In this document: positions 17,514-24,610 of the stretch, in pieces
How positions within the stretch are numbered: position 1 is the stretch's first letter
Layout of the letters: each line of letters opens with the position of its first letter
Source: JBOCEF01 sp050586345
Lineage (GTDB): Bacteria; Pseudomonadota; Alphaproteobacteria; Rhodobacterales; Rhodobacteraceae
Assembly: GCF_050586345.1 (NCBI RefSeq)
Contig: NZ_JBOCEF010000005.1
Span: 1 to 64,000, forward strand
DNA: 64,000 nt
Reading direction: 5' to 3'
The notes under the pieces: model-generated
What the model was told of the DNA's origin: nothing
The model's database searches: none
The model's input: only the letters and a program-made list of their open reading frames with translations
Made by a program: the position numbers and the translations under genes

Positions 17514-18365
17514 TCAGAGCCCCCACCGGGCCCAGAGCGCCCGCTCCTCGGCCGCGGCGAGCGCGCCGGCGGCGGCGGCTTCGGACAGCGCCTCGGCGCC
17601 GCCGCCCCCGAAGCGGGAGAAGAGGCCCTGCTTCGGGGCGAAGAGGCGCAGGCGCACCTTCTTGCCGAAGCGGGCCTGCAGGTCGGGCTTCATCGCGGCG
17701 ATGCCGTCGATCAGGCCCAGCTCCCGCGCCTTCGCGGCGGTCCAGACGCGGCCGTCGAACAGCTCCTCGGCGTCGGTGACCAGCCTTTCGCCGCGCCTTG
17801 CCTTCACGTGATCCGTGAACACCTCCTGCAGCTCGTGCAGCATGGCCTCGAGGCGTTTCGCGTGCTCCGGGTCCTCGGGCGAGAACGGGTCCATGAAAGC
17901 CTTGTTGGCGCCGGTGGCGTGGACCCGGCGCTCCACCCCGTGGCGGGCGATCAGGTCCTGGAAGCCGAAGCTTGCGTGGATCACCCCGATGGAGCCGAGG
18001 ATGGAGGCGGGATCGGCCATGATCTCGTCCGCCGCGCAGGCGAGCCAGTAGCCCCCCGAGGCGGCGACGTCTTCCACGTAGGCGTAGACGGGGATGTCCT
18101 TTTCCTCGGCCAGCCGCCGGATGCGTCCGGCCACGAGCGAGGATTGCACCGGCGAGCCGCCGGGCGAGTTGAGCGAGAGCGCGACGGCCTTCGGCTTCGA
18201 GGCGAAGGCGCGCTCGATCACGTCAGCGAGGGCGGCGTCGGAAATCCCGCGCGAGAAGCGGCCGCCCATGCCGATCGGCCCGTGCAGGCGCAGCACGGCG
18301 ACGGTCGGCTTGCGGGACAGCGCGCGCTTGAGCGGGCCGGGACAGATGCGGGTCAGGGCGTTCAT
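17514..18365 (-). CDS. sppA: Signal peptide peptidase SppA-type S49 protease
   Basis: 283 residues from MNALTRICPG; the much longer open frame upstream is antisense to purE and non-coding. The single-domain S49 fold has the catalytic Ser in DVAASGGYWLAC and a conserved SLNSPGGSPVQ loop; the active-site Lys follows in the later helical part. No clear signal peptide or membrane anchor, so it resembles the short SppA/SohB forms that degrade cleaved signal peptides or cytosolic substrates. It may head a unit with the zinc-ribbon protein, antiporter and SDR. Confidence 0.88.
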   Translation of the reverse strand: MNALTRICPGPLKRALSRKPTVAVLRLHGPIGMGGRFSRGISDAALADVIERAFASKPKAVALSLNSPGGSPVQSSLVAGRIRRLAEEKDIPVYAYVEDVAASGGYWLACAADEIMADPASILGSIGVIHASFGFQDLIARHGVERRVHATGANKAFMDPFSPEDPEHAKRLEAMLHELQEVFTDHVKARRGERLVTDAEELFDGRVWTAAKARELGLIDGIAAMKPDLQARFGKKVRLRLFAPKQGLFSRFGGGGAEALSEAAAAGALAAAEERALWARWGL

Positions 18366-18830
18366 GTCATCGGACCTAGGCTGCGCGGGGCCGCCGGACA
18401 AGGGCGCGCGGCCCGGGGGCGGCTTCGGGCGGGCGGGTTGCGCGGCGCCTGTGGCCGGCGCGCCCATTCCCTGGGCGGGGGGAGGGCGGCGGCGCAGGCG
18501 GGGCCGCGCGTCCGGCCGCGCGCCGCCGGCCGCCGGGGCGCCCGCGCGGCGCTGCGGGCCGGGCGCCCGTGGCGCGGGGGGGGCGGCGGCAGAGGGGGGG
18601 GGCGGCCAGGGCGTCCCGCGCCCGGCCCGGGCATCCGCCCCATAGGCCCGGCCCCGCGGATGCGGCGTCCGGGCATGCCGCGCGGCTTGCCTGAGGCCGC
18701 GGTTGCGGTAAAATGCAGTCTCCGCCAACGCGATGCGAGCGTTCGCGGACCATCGTCCCGGTCGCGGGCCCGGCCGCGGTTGAAACCGCGGGATGCGCGC
18801 GACGCTTAATGTGACAGGACCGCTCGATCC
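18366..18830. other. Intergenic region without recognised genes
   Basis: 465 bases between divergent sppA and the YdcH-like gene. The sppA-proximal 300 bases are extremely GC-rich with G-runs around 18560-18605. The rest is less extreme and should contain both promoters. Open frames here lack ribosome sites and family features. Confidence 0.6.
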
Positions 18831-19040
18831 ATGATGATCATGAGCCCGGAGGAGGCGCTCGCCGTCAAGCTTGAGCGCCTGACCGCGGAGCATCGCGATC
18901 TCGACATCGCCATCGAGGCGATGGCGCGGGATCCGATGGCCGACCAGCTCGCCCTGCGGCGGCTGAAGAAGCGCAAGCTGGCCCTGAAGGACGAGATCGC
19001 GCGGCTGGAAGACCGGCTGACCCCCGACATCATCGCCTGA
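18831..19040 (+). CDS. YdcH family (DUF465) small coiled-coil protein
   Basis: 69 residues, almost entirely helical: LAVKLERLTAEHRDLDIAIEAMARD and RRLKKRKLALKDEIARLED match the conserved DUF465/YdcH pattern with the KRxKLxLKDEI core. Three in-frame ATGs occur at the beginning (18831, 18834, 18840); the first is used here, after CAGGACC. The family is widespread in Proteobacteria and its function is not established. Confidence 0.85.
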   Translation: MMIMSPEEALAVKLERLTAEHRDLDIAIEAMARDPMADQLALRRLKKRKLALKDEIARLEDRLTPDIIA

Positions 19041-19349
19041 CGGCCGCCGCCCTGCGTCCTTGGCCGCACGCGCCGCCGCGCGTCGCGCCGCGCGGGCGCG
19101 CGGCCCGACGCGCGGCCTCCCCGTGCCGGGCCGGTCCCCCCGGCCCTGGCCGTCGGGCCCCCGCCCCGTCTTCCGGCCCCGCCCCGTCTTCCGGCGCGCG
19201 CCCCTGCGCCGCGGCGCCCGCTTGCGCCGCCGCACGCCGCCGCTATGATCCGCGCCTTTCCGACGGGGCGTCCCGGCGCCCTTCCGCCCTCCCCTTTCGA
19301 CCCCCTTCCGGCCCCCGGGCCGCAGAGAGGCGACAACGAGGCGTCCGCC
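19041..19349 (+). other. Leader region of purE
   Basis: 309 bases of C/G-rich DNA between the YdcH-like gene and purE. No stable hairpin, riboswitch consensus or gene was recognised. GAGGCG lies shortly before the purE ATG. Confidence 0.5.
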
Positions 19350-19847
19350 ATGACCGAGACCACCGCCCCGCTCGTCGGCATCGTGATGGGCAGCCAGTCC
19401 GACTGGCCGACCATGAAGCTCGCCGCCGAGATCCTCGACCAGCTCCAGGTGCCCTACGAGGCGAAGATCGTCTCGGCCCACCGCACCCCGGACCGCATGT
19501 TCGCCTATGCCGAGGCGGCGGCGGAGCGCGGCCTGCGCGCCATCATCGCCGGGGCCGGCGGGGCCGCGCACCTGCCGGGCATGATCGCGTCGAAAACCCG
19601 GATCCCCGTCCTCGGCGTGCCGGTGAAATCGCGCGCCATGTCGGGGCTCGACAGCCTCTATTCCATCGTCCAGATGCCCAAGGGCATCCCCGTCGGCACC
19701 TTCGCCATCGGCGAGGCGGGCGCGGCCAACGCCGCCCTCTTCGCCGCCGCGCAGATCGCTGCGACGGATCCCGCGCTGGCCGAACGGCTCGACGCCTTCC
19801 GCGCCGCCCAGACCGCCTCCATCGCCGAAGAGCCGACCGATGAGTGA
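19350..19847 (+). CDS. purE: N5-carboxyaminoimidazole ribonucleotide mutase PurE
   Basis: 165 residues, class I PurE length, from MTETTAPLVG. MGSQSDWPTM, SAHRTPDRM and the Gly/Ala-rich AGAGGAAHLPGM form the nucleotide and active site, with the catalytic His in SAHRTP. It converts N5-CAIR to CAIR in purine synthesis and works directly with PurK. The ORF can be read upstream, but length and family fit this start. Confidence 0.96.
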   Translation: MTETTAPLVGIVMGSQSDWPTMKLAAEILDQLQVPYEAKIVSAHRTPDRMFAYAEAAAERGLRAIIAGAGGAAHLPGMIASKTRIPVLGVPVKSRAMSGLDSLYSIVQMPKGIPVGTFAIGEAGAANAALFAAAQIAATDPALAERLDAFRAAQTASIAEEPTDE

Positions 19848-20913
19848 CGAGATCCTCGGCCCCGGTTCCACCATCGGCATCCTCGGCGGCGGCCAGCTGG
19901 GGCGCATGACCGCCCTCGCCGCCGCGCGCCTCGGCATCAGGACCCGCGTCTACGAGCCTTCGGCCGAGCCGCCCGCGGGCCAGGTCTGCGACGCCGTTCA
20001 GGGCGGTTGGGACGACGAGGCGGCGCTGGCCGCCTTCGCCGACAGCGTCGACGTGGTGACCTACGAATTCGAGAACGTCCCCGTCGCTGCCGCCGAGATC
20101 ATCGCCGCGCGCAAGCCCCTGCGCCCCGGCGCTGCCGCCCTGCGCGCGGCCCAGGACCGGGCCGAGGAGAAGCGCTTCCTCGAGGGCGCGGGCCTGAAGG
20201 TCGCGCCCTGGGCCGAGGTGAACTCGCTCGAAGACCTCGAGGCGGCGATCGCGAAGCTCGGGACCCCCTCGATCCTCAAGACCCGCCGCTTCGGCTATGA
20301 CGGCAAGGGCCAGGTGCGGATCAAGGACCCGTCCGAGGCCGCCGCGGCCTGGGCCGAGATCAAGGAGGCGCCCGCGGTCCTCGAAGGTTTCGTGCCGTTC
20401 AAGACCGAGATCAGCGTCATCGCCGCCCGCGGGCTGACCGGCGAAGTGGTCTGCTACGATCCGGGCGAGAATGTGCACACGGACGGCATCCTCTCGACCA
20501 CCACCGTCCCCGCCGCCATCCCCGGCGGGCTGCGCACCGACGCGGTGCTGGCCGCGGGGCGGATCCTCAACGCGCTGGACTACGTGGGCGTGATCGGCGT
20601 CGAGCTGTTCGTCGCCCCCACCGGCCTCGTGGTCAACGAGATCGCCCCGCGCGTCCACAACACCGGCCACTGGACCCAGGACGGCTGCGCGGTGGACCAG
20701 TTCGAACAGCATGTCCGCGCGATCTGCGGCTGGAAGCTGGGCGACGGCGCGCGCCACGCGGATGCGGTGATGGAGAACCTGATCGGCGACGACGCCCATC
20801 GCTGGGCCGAGATCGCGGCGGAGCCGGGGGCGCGCCTGCACCTCTATGGCAAGGCCGAGGCCCGGCCGGGCCGCAAGATGGGCCACGTGAACCGGATCAA
20901 GCCGAAAAGCTGA
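19840..20913 (+). CDS. purK: 5-(carboxyamino)imidazole ribonucleotide synthase PurK
   Basis: 357 residues with the ATP-grasp layout: N-terminal GILGGGQLGRM, KTRRFGYDGKGQ in the ATP lid, and ELFVAPTGLVVNEIAPRVHNTGHWT carrying metal ligands. It makes N5-CAIR from AIR, ATP and bicarbonate. It overlaps purE by eight bases (ATGAGTGA), indicating translational coupling, and is followed by a strong terminator. Confidence 0.96.
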   Translation: MSDEILGPGSTIGILGGGQLGRMTALAAARLGIRTRVYEPSAEPPAGQVCDAVQGGWDDEAALAAFADSVDVVTYEFENVPVAAAEIIAARKPLRPGAAALRAAQDRAEEKRFLEGAGLKVAPWAEVNSLEDLEAAIAKLGTPSILKTRRFGYDGKGQVRIKDPSEAAAAWAEIKEAPAVLEGFVPFKTEISVIAARGLTGEVVCYDPGENVHTDGILSTTTVPAAIPGGLRTDAVLAAGRILNALDYVGVIGVELFVAPTGLVVNEIAPRVHNTGHWTQDGCAVDQFEQHVRAICGWKLGDGARHADAVMENLIGDDAHRWAEIAAEPGARLHLYGKAEARPGRKMGHVNRIKPKS

Positions 20914-20948
20914 GCGGGTTCAGGCCCCGGACACGGACGCGGACATTG

Positions 20949-20979
20949 AAACGGCGCCCCCGGCGGGGGGCGCCGTTTT
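20949..20979 (+). terminator. Rho-independent terminator after purEK
   Basis: AAACGGCGCCCCC (20949-20961) and its complement (20966-20978) form a 13-bp stem with a 4-base loop, followed by TTTT overlapping the stem end. It lies 36 bases after the purK stop. Confidence 0.85.
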
Positions 20980-21030
20980 GCGTCTTGGGGATGCGCCCGC
21001 GTGGGTGCGGGCCCGAAGCCAGGCGCGTCC

Positions 21031-21324
21031 TCAGGCGCAAGGCTCGGCGGCCCCCATGCAGGGCGCGGCGGCGGCGCGGGGCGCGCGCAGGCGGGCGGTC
21101 AGCGCGGCGAGGCCCGACCGGCGCGGGGCCTTCGCCGGGGCGGCCGCGGCGGGCGCATCCCCCGCCGGGCGCAGCGCCGCGCCGATGGCCGCGCGGGCCG
21201 AACGGCGCCCCGCCGCCGGGTCGGTCCAGACGTCCGAGGGGCGCGGCGCGCCTTCGGCCGGGGCGATCCCGCGGGGGCGGGCATGGGCGGCGGTCATCAT
21301 GAAATCTGCAAACAGGCCTAACAT
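21031..21324 (-). CDS. Small Ala/Arg-rich hypothetical protein
   Basis: 97 residues from the ATG at 21324, which follows AAGGAG at ideal spacing. It begins MLGLFADFMMTAAHARPRGI and continues Ala/Pro/Arg-rich with no recognised domain; two Cys lie near the end (PCMGAAEPC). It is divergent from the LysR gene with 121 bases between the starts, the arrangement typical of a LysR regulator and its target, so it may be regulated by it. Identity unknown. Confidence 0.5.
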   Translation of the reverse strand: MLGLFADFMMTAAHARPRGIAPAEGAPRPSDVWTDPAAGRRSARAAIGAALRPAGDAPAAAAPAKAPRRSGLAALTARLRAPRAAAAPCMGAAEPCA

Positions 21325-21406
21325 CGTCGCGCTCCTTCTCTGCGTCCGTTCCGATGACCCAGATATGCCCATCGACGCGCCGGGATGCGACTCAGGAAGA
21401 ATTGCC

Positions 21407-21429
21407 ATATGTTAGCCTGGCTTTCATAT
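21407..21429. promoter_or_regulatory. Possible LysR operator in the divergent promoter
   Basis: ATATG-N13-CATAT inverted repeat lies 17 bases before the LysR start, in the gap shared with the divergent small gene. Arms are only five bases. The assignment rests mostly on position. Confidence 0.3.
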
Positions 21430-21445
21430 CGCTCCCGGAGCCGTG

Positions 21446-22354
21446 ATGACCCGCCTGCCGCCCCTCGCCCAGCTGCGCGCCTTCGAGGCCGCCGCCCGCC
21501 TGCGCTCCTTCTCCGAGGCGGGGCGGGAGCTCAACGTCTCCCACGCCGCGATTTCGCAGCAGGTCCGGAAGCTTGAAGAATGGCTCAACCGGCCGCTGAT
21601 GCGCCGGGCGGGGCGGGGGCTGGCGCTGACGCCCGACGGCGCGGCGCTGGCGCAGGGGCTGTCCGAGGGCTTCGACATCCTGCGCGATTCCATCGCCGCC
21701 TTCGCCGAGGCGGACGCGGCGGCGCCGGTGAACCTGACGATGACGCCGAATTTCGCCATGTCCTGGCTGATGCCCCGCCTCGCGCGGTTCCGCGAGACGC
21801 ATCCCGAGATCGAGCTGCGCATCAACCCGACCGGGGCGATGGTGGACATGACGGACCGCTCCCACGACCTCGCCATCCGCTATGGCCGCGGCGGCTGGGC
21901 GGGGGTGGAGTCGGAGGTGCTGGCCCCCACCCGCTTCCTGATCTGCGCCGCGCCGGAACTGGCGGCGAAGGCCGAGGGCAAGGGGCTGGACGCGCTCGCC
22001 GCCCTGCCGTGGTTGCAGGAGCTGGACACGGACGAGGTCGGCATGTGGATGCGCGAGGAGCGGATCGACGCAAGGCCCGCCCATGTCACCTCGCTCCCCG
22101 GCCCGATGCTGATGGCGGCGCTGCGGGACGGGCAGGGGCTGGCCTCGGTGGCCGAGATCTTCGTGATGGACGACATCGCCCAGGGGCGGCTGAAGGTGCT
22201 GCACGAGGGGTCGCGGACCGGCTCGGGCTATCACCTGGTGCGGCGGCCCGGGCCGCTGCGGCCCCCGGCGCGGGCGCTGGCCGACTGGCTGCGGGAGGAG
22301 GCGCGGGCGGATCCGGCGCTGCAGGCGGCGCTGCAGGCGGCGCGCGGGGGCTGA
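21446..22354 (+). CDS. LysR family transcriptional regulator, GcvA-like
   Basis: 302 residues from the ATG five bases after GGAG (a GTG lies one codon earlier). The winged HTH (about 3-62) reads LAQLRAFEAAARLRSFSEAGRELNVSHAAISQQVRKLEEWLNRPL, and the effector domain follows from about 90 with the GcvA-type NFAMSWLMPRLARFRETHPEIELR. GcvA relatives regulate glycine cleavage, beta-lactamase or varied targets; the ligand here is unknown. A large hairpin follows the gene. Confidence 0.9.
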   Translation: MTRLPPLAQLRAFEAAARLRSFSEAGRELNVSHAAISQQVRKLEEWLNRPLMRRAGRGLALTPDGAALAQGLSEGFDILRDSIAAFAEADAAAPVNLTMTPNFAMSWLMPRLARFRETHPEIELRINPTGAMVDMTDRSHDLAIRYGRGGWAGVESEVLAPTRFLICAAPELAAKAEGKGLDALAALPWLQELDTDEVGMWMREERIDARPAHVTSLPGPMLMAALRDGQGLASVAEIFVMDDIAQGRLKVLHEGSRTGSGYHLVRRPGPLRPPARALADWLREEARADPALQAALQAARGG

Positions 22355-22357
22355 GCC

Positions 22358-22397
22358 CGGCGCCCGCCCGCGCCCTGGCGGGCGCGGGCGGGCGCCG
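22358..22397. terminator. Very stable convergent hairpin
   Basis: A perfect 18-bp inverted repeat (CGGCGCCCGCCCGCGCCC at 22358-22375 with 22380-22397) and loop TGGC start three bases after the LysR stop and face the COQ9 gene end. Without a long T-run it may act through stem stability alone, on either strand. Confidence 0.6.
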
Positions 22398-22441
22398 TTC
22401 GGCAGGCCGGTGCGCGTCGATCCGTGCGGATGCGCTTTCGG

Positions 22442-23182
22442 TCAGCCCCGCGGGCCGGGGAAGCCGAAGCGGCGCCCGGGGCGGGCGGCGCCGGGCGCCT
22501 TCACGGCTTCCGAGGCGCGGGCCAGCGGGCCGCCGAAGATCTTCCCGAGCGGCGACTTGCGGAACGCCGCCTTGCCCTTCTCGATCTGCATCACGTTGTC
22601 GATGCGCCGGTCGAGGAAGGCCCAGGTCTCGGCCCGTCCCTCCGATTCGTCCTGCAGCCAGTAGAGGGCGACGGCCGAGTAGACCCCCGACAGCGTGGCG
22701 CGCTTGGAATACCAGTTGAGGTCCTGGCTGGTGTCCCCCAGCGCCTTCCAGATGGCGTCGGCGGTGCCCCAGACGGCCTTGGCGCCCTCGGCCGCGTGGA
22801 TCGGCAGGGCGAGCAGCGTGGCGCCGCGGCGCACCGCCTCGCGGTGTTTCTCGGCGATCTCGAGCCGGGTGCGCACGGCGAAGGTCACCCGGTCGCGGAT
22901 CTTCATGGCGTCGGTGTCGGCGGCGGCGTAGGCCGCCTCCATCTGCCGGTCGCCGCGGCGGTGGAAGGCGAGGGCGGCGTCGATGCCGCCGCGCGGGAAG
23001 GCGAGCTTGGCCAGCCCCGGATCGGGCGCTTCGCCGCGGGCGGCGAGGTCGGACATCGCCATGTCCATGGCCGCCTTCGACCAGCCGTCGAAGGGCACGT
23101 GCATCAGCATGGCGTCGAGCAGCCGGTCGCGGAAGGCCTCGATGCGCTCGGCTTCGGAGGGGGTGCGGTCGGCGTCGGTCAT
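22442..23182 (-). CDS. COQ9 family protein (ubiquinone biosynthesis)
   Basis: 246 residues from MTDADRTPSE, preceded by AAAGGAGCC. The helical TetR-like COQ9 fold is evident in HVPFDGWSKAAMDMAMSDLAA and the conserved WYSKRATLSGVYSAVALYWLQDESEG, where lipid and partner binding occur. COQ9 supports the COQ7/hydroxylase step of ubiquinone synthesis. The C-terminal 40 residues are Pro/Gly-rich. It is divergent from rpsU, which is frequently its neighbour in this order. Confidence 0.92.
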   Translation of the reverse strand: MTDADRTPSEAERIEAFRDRLLDAMLMHVPFDGWSKAAMDMAMSDLAARGEAPDPGLAKLAFPRGGIDAALAFHRRGDRQMEAAYAAADTDAMKIRDRVTFAVRTRLEIAEKHREAVRRGATLLALPIHAAEGAKAVWGTADAIWKALGDTSQDLNWYSKRATLSGVYSAVALYWLQDESEGRAETWAFLDRRIDNVMQIEKGKAAFRKSPLGKIFGGPLARASEAVKAPGAARPGRRFGFPGPRG

Positions 23183-23303
23183 GACGGGCTCCTTTTTGCG
23201 TTTTCCCGGGCGTCCGGGAGCGTCGCGGGCATGGACTCCCGCCCGCGCCATTGATATATAGCGCGCTCTCAAAGGACCCGAAATCGGAAAGGTGGTGACG
23301 TCA

Positions 23304-23510
23304 GTGCAGGTAATGGTCCGCGACAACAACGTCGATCAGGCGCTCCGCGCGCTCAAGAAGAAGTTGCAGCGTGAAGGTGTTTTCCGGGAGATGAAGCTCC
23401 GCCAGGCTTATGAAAAGCCGTCGGTGAAGCGCGCCCGTGAGAAGGCCGAAGCCGTTCGCCGCGCGCGCAAGCTCGCGCGCAAGAAGGCGCAGCGCGAAGG
23501 CCTCCTCTGA
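23304..23510 (+). CDS. rpsU: 30S ribosomal protein S21
   Basis: 68 residues from the GTG at 23304 (reads MQVMVRDNNVDQALRALKKKL), eight bases after AAAGGTGG. This start gives the normal bS21 length. Upstream GTG at 23292 adds four residues without family support. The sequence is strongly basic with the KLARKKAQREG end. A textbook terminator follows. Confidence 0.97.
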   Translation: MQVMVRDNNVDQALRALKKKLQREGVFREMKLRQAYEKPSVKRAREKAEAVRRARKLARKKAQREGLL

Positions 23511-23565
23511 GCCTTGCAAGGAGCGTCGGGGCGGCAATGTCCTGACACCCTCGCTGAAGAACCCG

Positions 23566-23601
23566 AACGCCCTGGGCCATTGGTCCGGGGCGTTTCTTTT
23601 T
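23566..23601 (+). terminator. Rho-independent terminator of rpsU
   Basis: A 13-bp stem (23566-23578 with 23582-23594, two G-T pairs) around loop ATT is followed by TTTCTTTTT. It lies 55 bases after the rpsU stop. Confidence 0.88.
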
Positions 23602-23610
23602 GCGCGCGGC

Positions 23611-23631
23611 GGGCGTAGGGCGTAGGGCGTC
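23611..23631. repeat. Short heptanucleotide tandem repeat (GGGCGTA x3)
   Basis: GGGCGTA occurs twice exactly and a third time as GGGCGTC, directly after the rpsU terminator. It is one of three heptamer-periodic tracts in intergenic DNA of this window (others at 24231-24314 and about 33481-33529). Confidence 0.6.
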
Positions 23632-23829
23632 CGGGCGCGGCGCGGGGTGGGACGAAAGAACGCCCCGCGCGCGGGCGGCGCGACGCGAACGCCCCTTGCT
23701 TGCGCATGGCCCGGGGCTGTAACAGACTGGCTGAGATGCGCAGCGGCGTGCGGGCAGGTCCCGGGCGGTCGATGCGAAAGGGTCGGGAGACGCGCCGCGC
23801 TTGCGGCGGATGAATGCGGGAGTTGCGCC

Positions 23830-23964
23830 ATGGGCGAGCACATTCACGGCAAGATGGACATCACCGAGCAGGAGAAGACCTTCGCGGGCTTCATCAAGGC
23901 GGGCATCATCCTGGCGGTGGTCTGCATCGGCGTGCTGCTGTTCATGGCGGCCGTCAACGCCTGA
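23830..23964 (+). CDS. aa3-type cytochrome c oxidase subunit IV
   Basis: 44 residues, one membrane helix (about 21-42: GIILAVVCIGVLLFMAAV) after a short polar start MGEHIHGKMDITEQEKTFAGF. It matches the small bacterial subunit IV of aa3 oxidases known from Rhodobacter and Paracoccus, which packs beside subunits I and III and is not essential for turnover. It stands alone here, away from the other oxidase genes. A perfect hairpin follows. Confidence 0.92.
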   Translation: MGEHIHGKMDITEQEKTFAGFIKAGIILAVVCIGVLLFMAAVNA

Positions 23965-24024
23965 TCCGGGTCTGAGCGCCCCGGCGAGGCCGGGCGCGGG
24001 ACAGGATCGAGAGCCTGGATATGC

Positions 24025-24057
24025 AAGGGGCGCGCCCGGCTGCGGGCGCGCCCCTTT
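24025..24057 (+). terminator. Hairpin terminator after cytochrome oxidase subunit IV
   Basis: AAGGGGCGCGCCCG (24025-24038) pairs perfectly with 24043-24056 around loop GCTG and ends in TTT. It lies 60 bases after the stop codon. Confidence 0.75.
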
Positions 24058-24230
24058 GGCGTGCGTGGACGGCGGGGCGGCCGCGGCCCGCGCTTGGAGG
24101 CGTTCCGGGGCGTGACGACGGTCCGCCGCGCCCCGGCGGTCGAGCTGCGCCGGGCGGCGCTCCGGCGGCCAAGCTGCGCGGGGGGCGATCGAACGGGGCT
24201 TGATCCGCGGGGCGGGTCGTGCGGCGCTTC

Positions 24231-24314
24231 TTGGCCGTTGGCCGTTGGCCGTTGGCCGTTGGCCGTTGGCCGTTGGCCGTTGGCCGTTGGCCGTTGGCCG
24301 TTGGCCGTTGGCCG
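24231..24314. repeat. Heptanucleotide tandem repeat TTGGCCG x12 or more
   Basis: Exactly 12 perfect copies of TTGGCCG (84 bases) run straight into the assembly gap, so the true copy number is unknown and larger. Seven is not a multiple of three, and no gene crosses it. Such arrays are prone to slippage, which explains the failed assembly. Confidence 0.95.
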
Positions 24315-24414
24315 NNNNNNNNNNNNNNNNNNNNNNNNNNNNNNNNNNNNNNNNNNNNNNNNNNNNNNNNNNNNNNNNNNNNNNNNNNNNNNNNNNNNNN
24401 NNNNNNNNNNNNNN
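24315..24414. other. Assembly gap (100 N)
   Basis: Exactly 100 N, the conventional scaffold spacer of unknown real length. It begins inside the TTGGCCG array, and the far side resumes with TTGGGGC, suggesting the array or a degenerate end of it spans the gap. Confidence 0.98.
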
Positions 24415-24550
24415 TTGGGGCAGGCGGTGCGGCGCCGGGCGGCCTGTCCGCCGGGCGTCGCGGCCCCCGGGGCGTTCTCGCGCGGCATCCCCCTCCGCCG
24501 CCGCGCCTTCGGTTCGGCGAAAAGGCCCGGCCCGAGGCCTCCGGCCCCGT

Positions 24551-24585
24551 CGCCCTTCGGGCGCCGCGTCCTTCGGCGGGGGCGC
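24551..24585. repeat. Dispersed intergenic repeat, copy 1
   Basis: 35 bases beginning CGCCCTTCGGGCG (a small hairpin) and continuing to GCGGGGGCGC. A second copy at 27393-27427 matches at 33 of 35 positions, and similarity extends about 12 bases further upstream. Both copies lie in non-coding DNA flanking the TetR/M48 pair. Resembles REP-type elements. Confidence 0.65.
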
Positions 24586-24610
24586 GCCGCTCCGGCCCGG
24601 GCGCCGGGGG

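Noticed and set aside
17514..19937. 807-codon reading of sppA
   Set aside because: Everything upstream of 18365 is antisense to the YdcH-like and purE genes; the S49 domain starts at MNALTRI.
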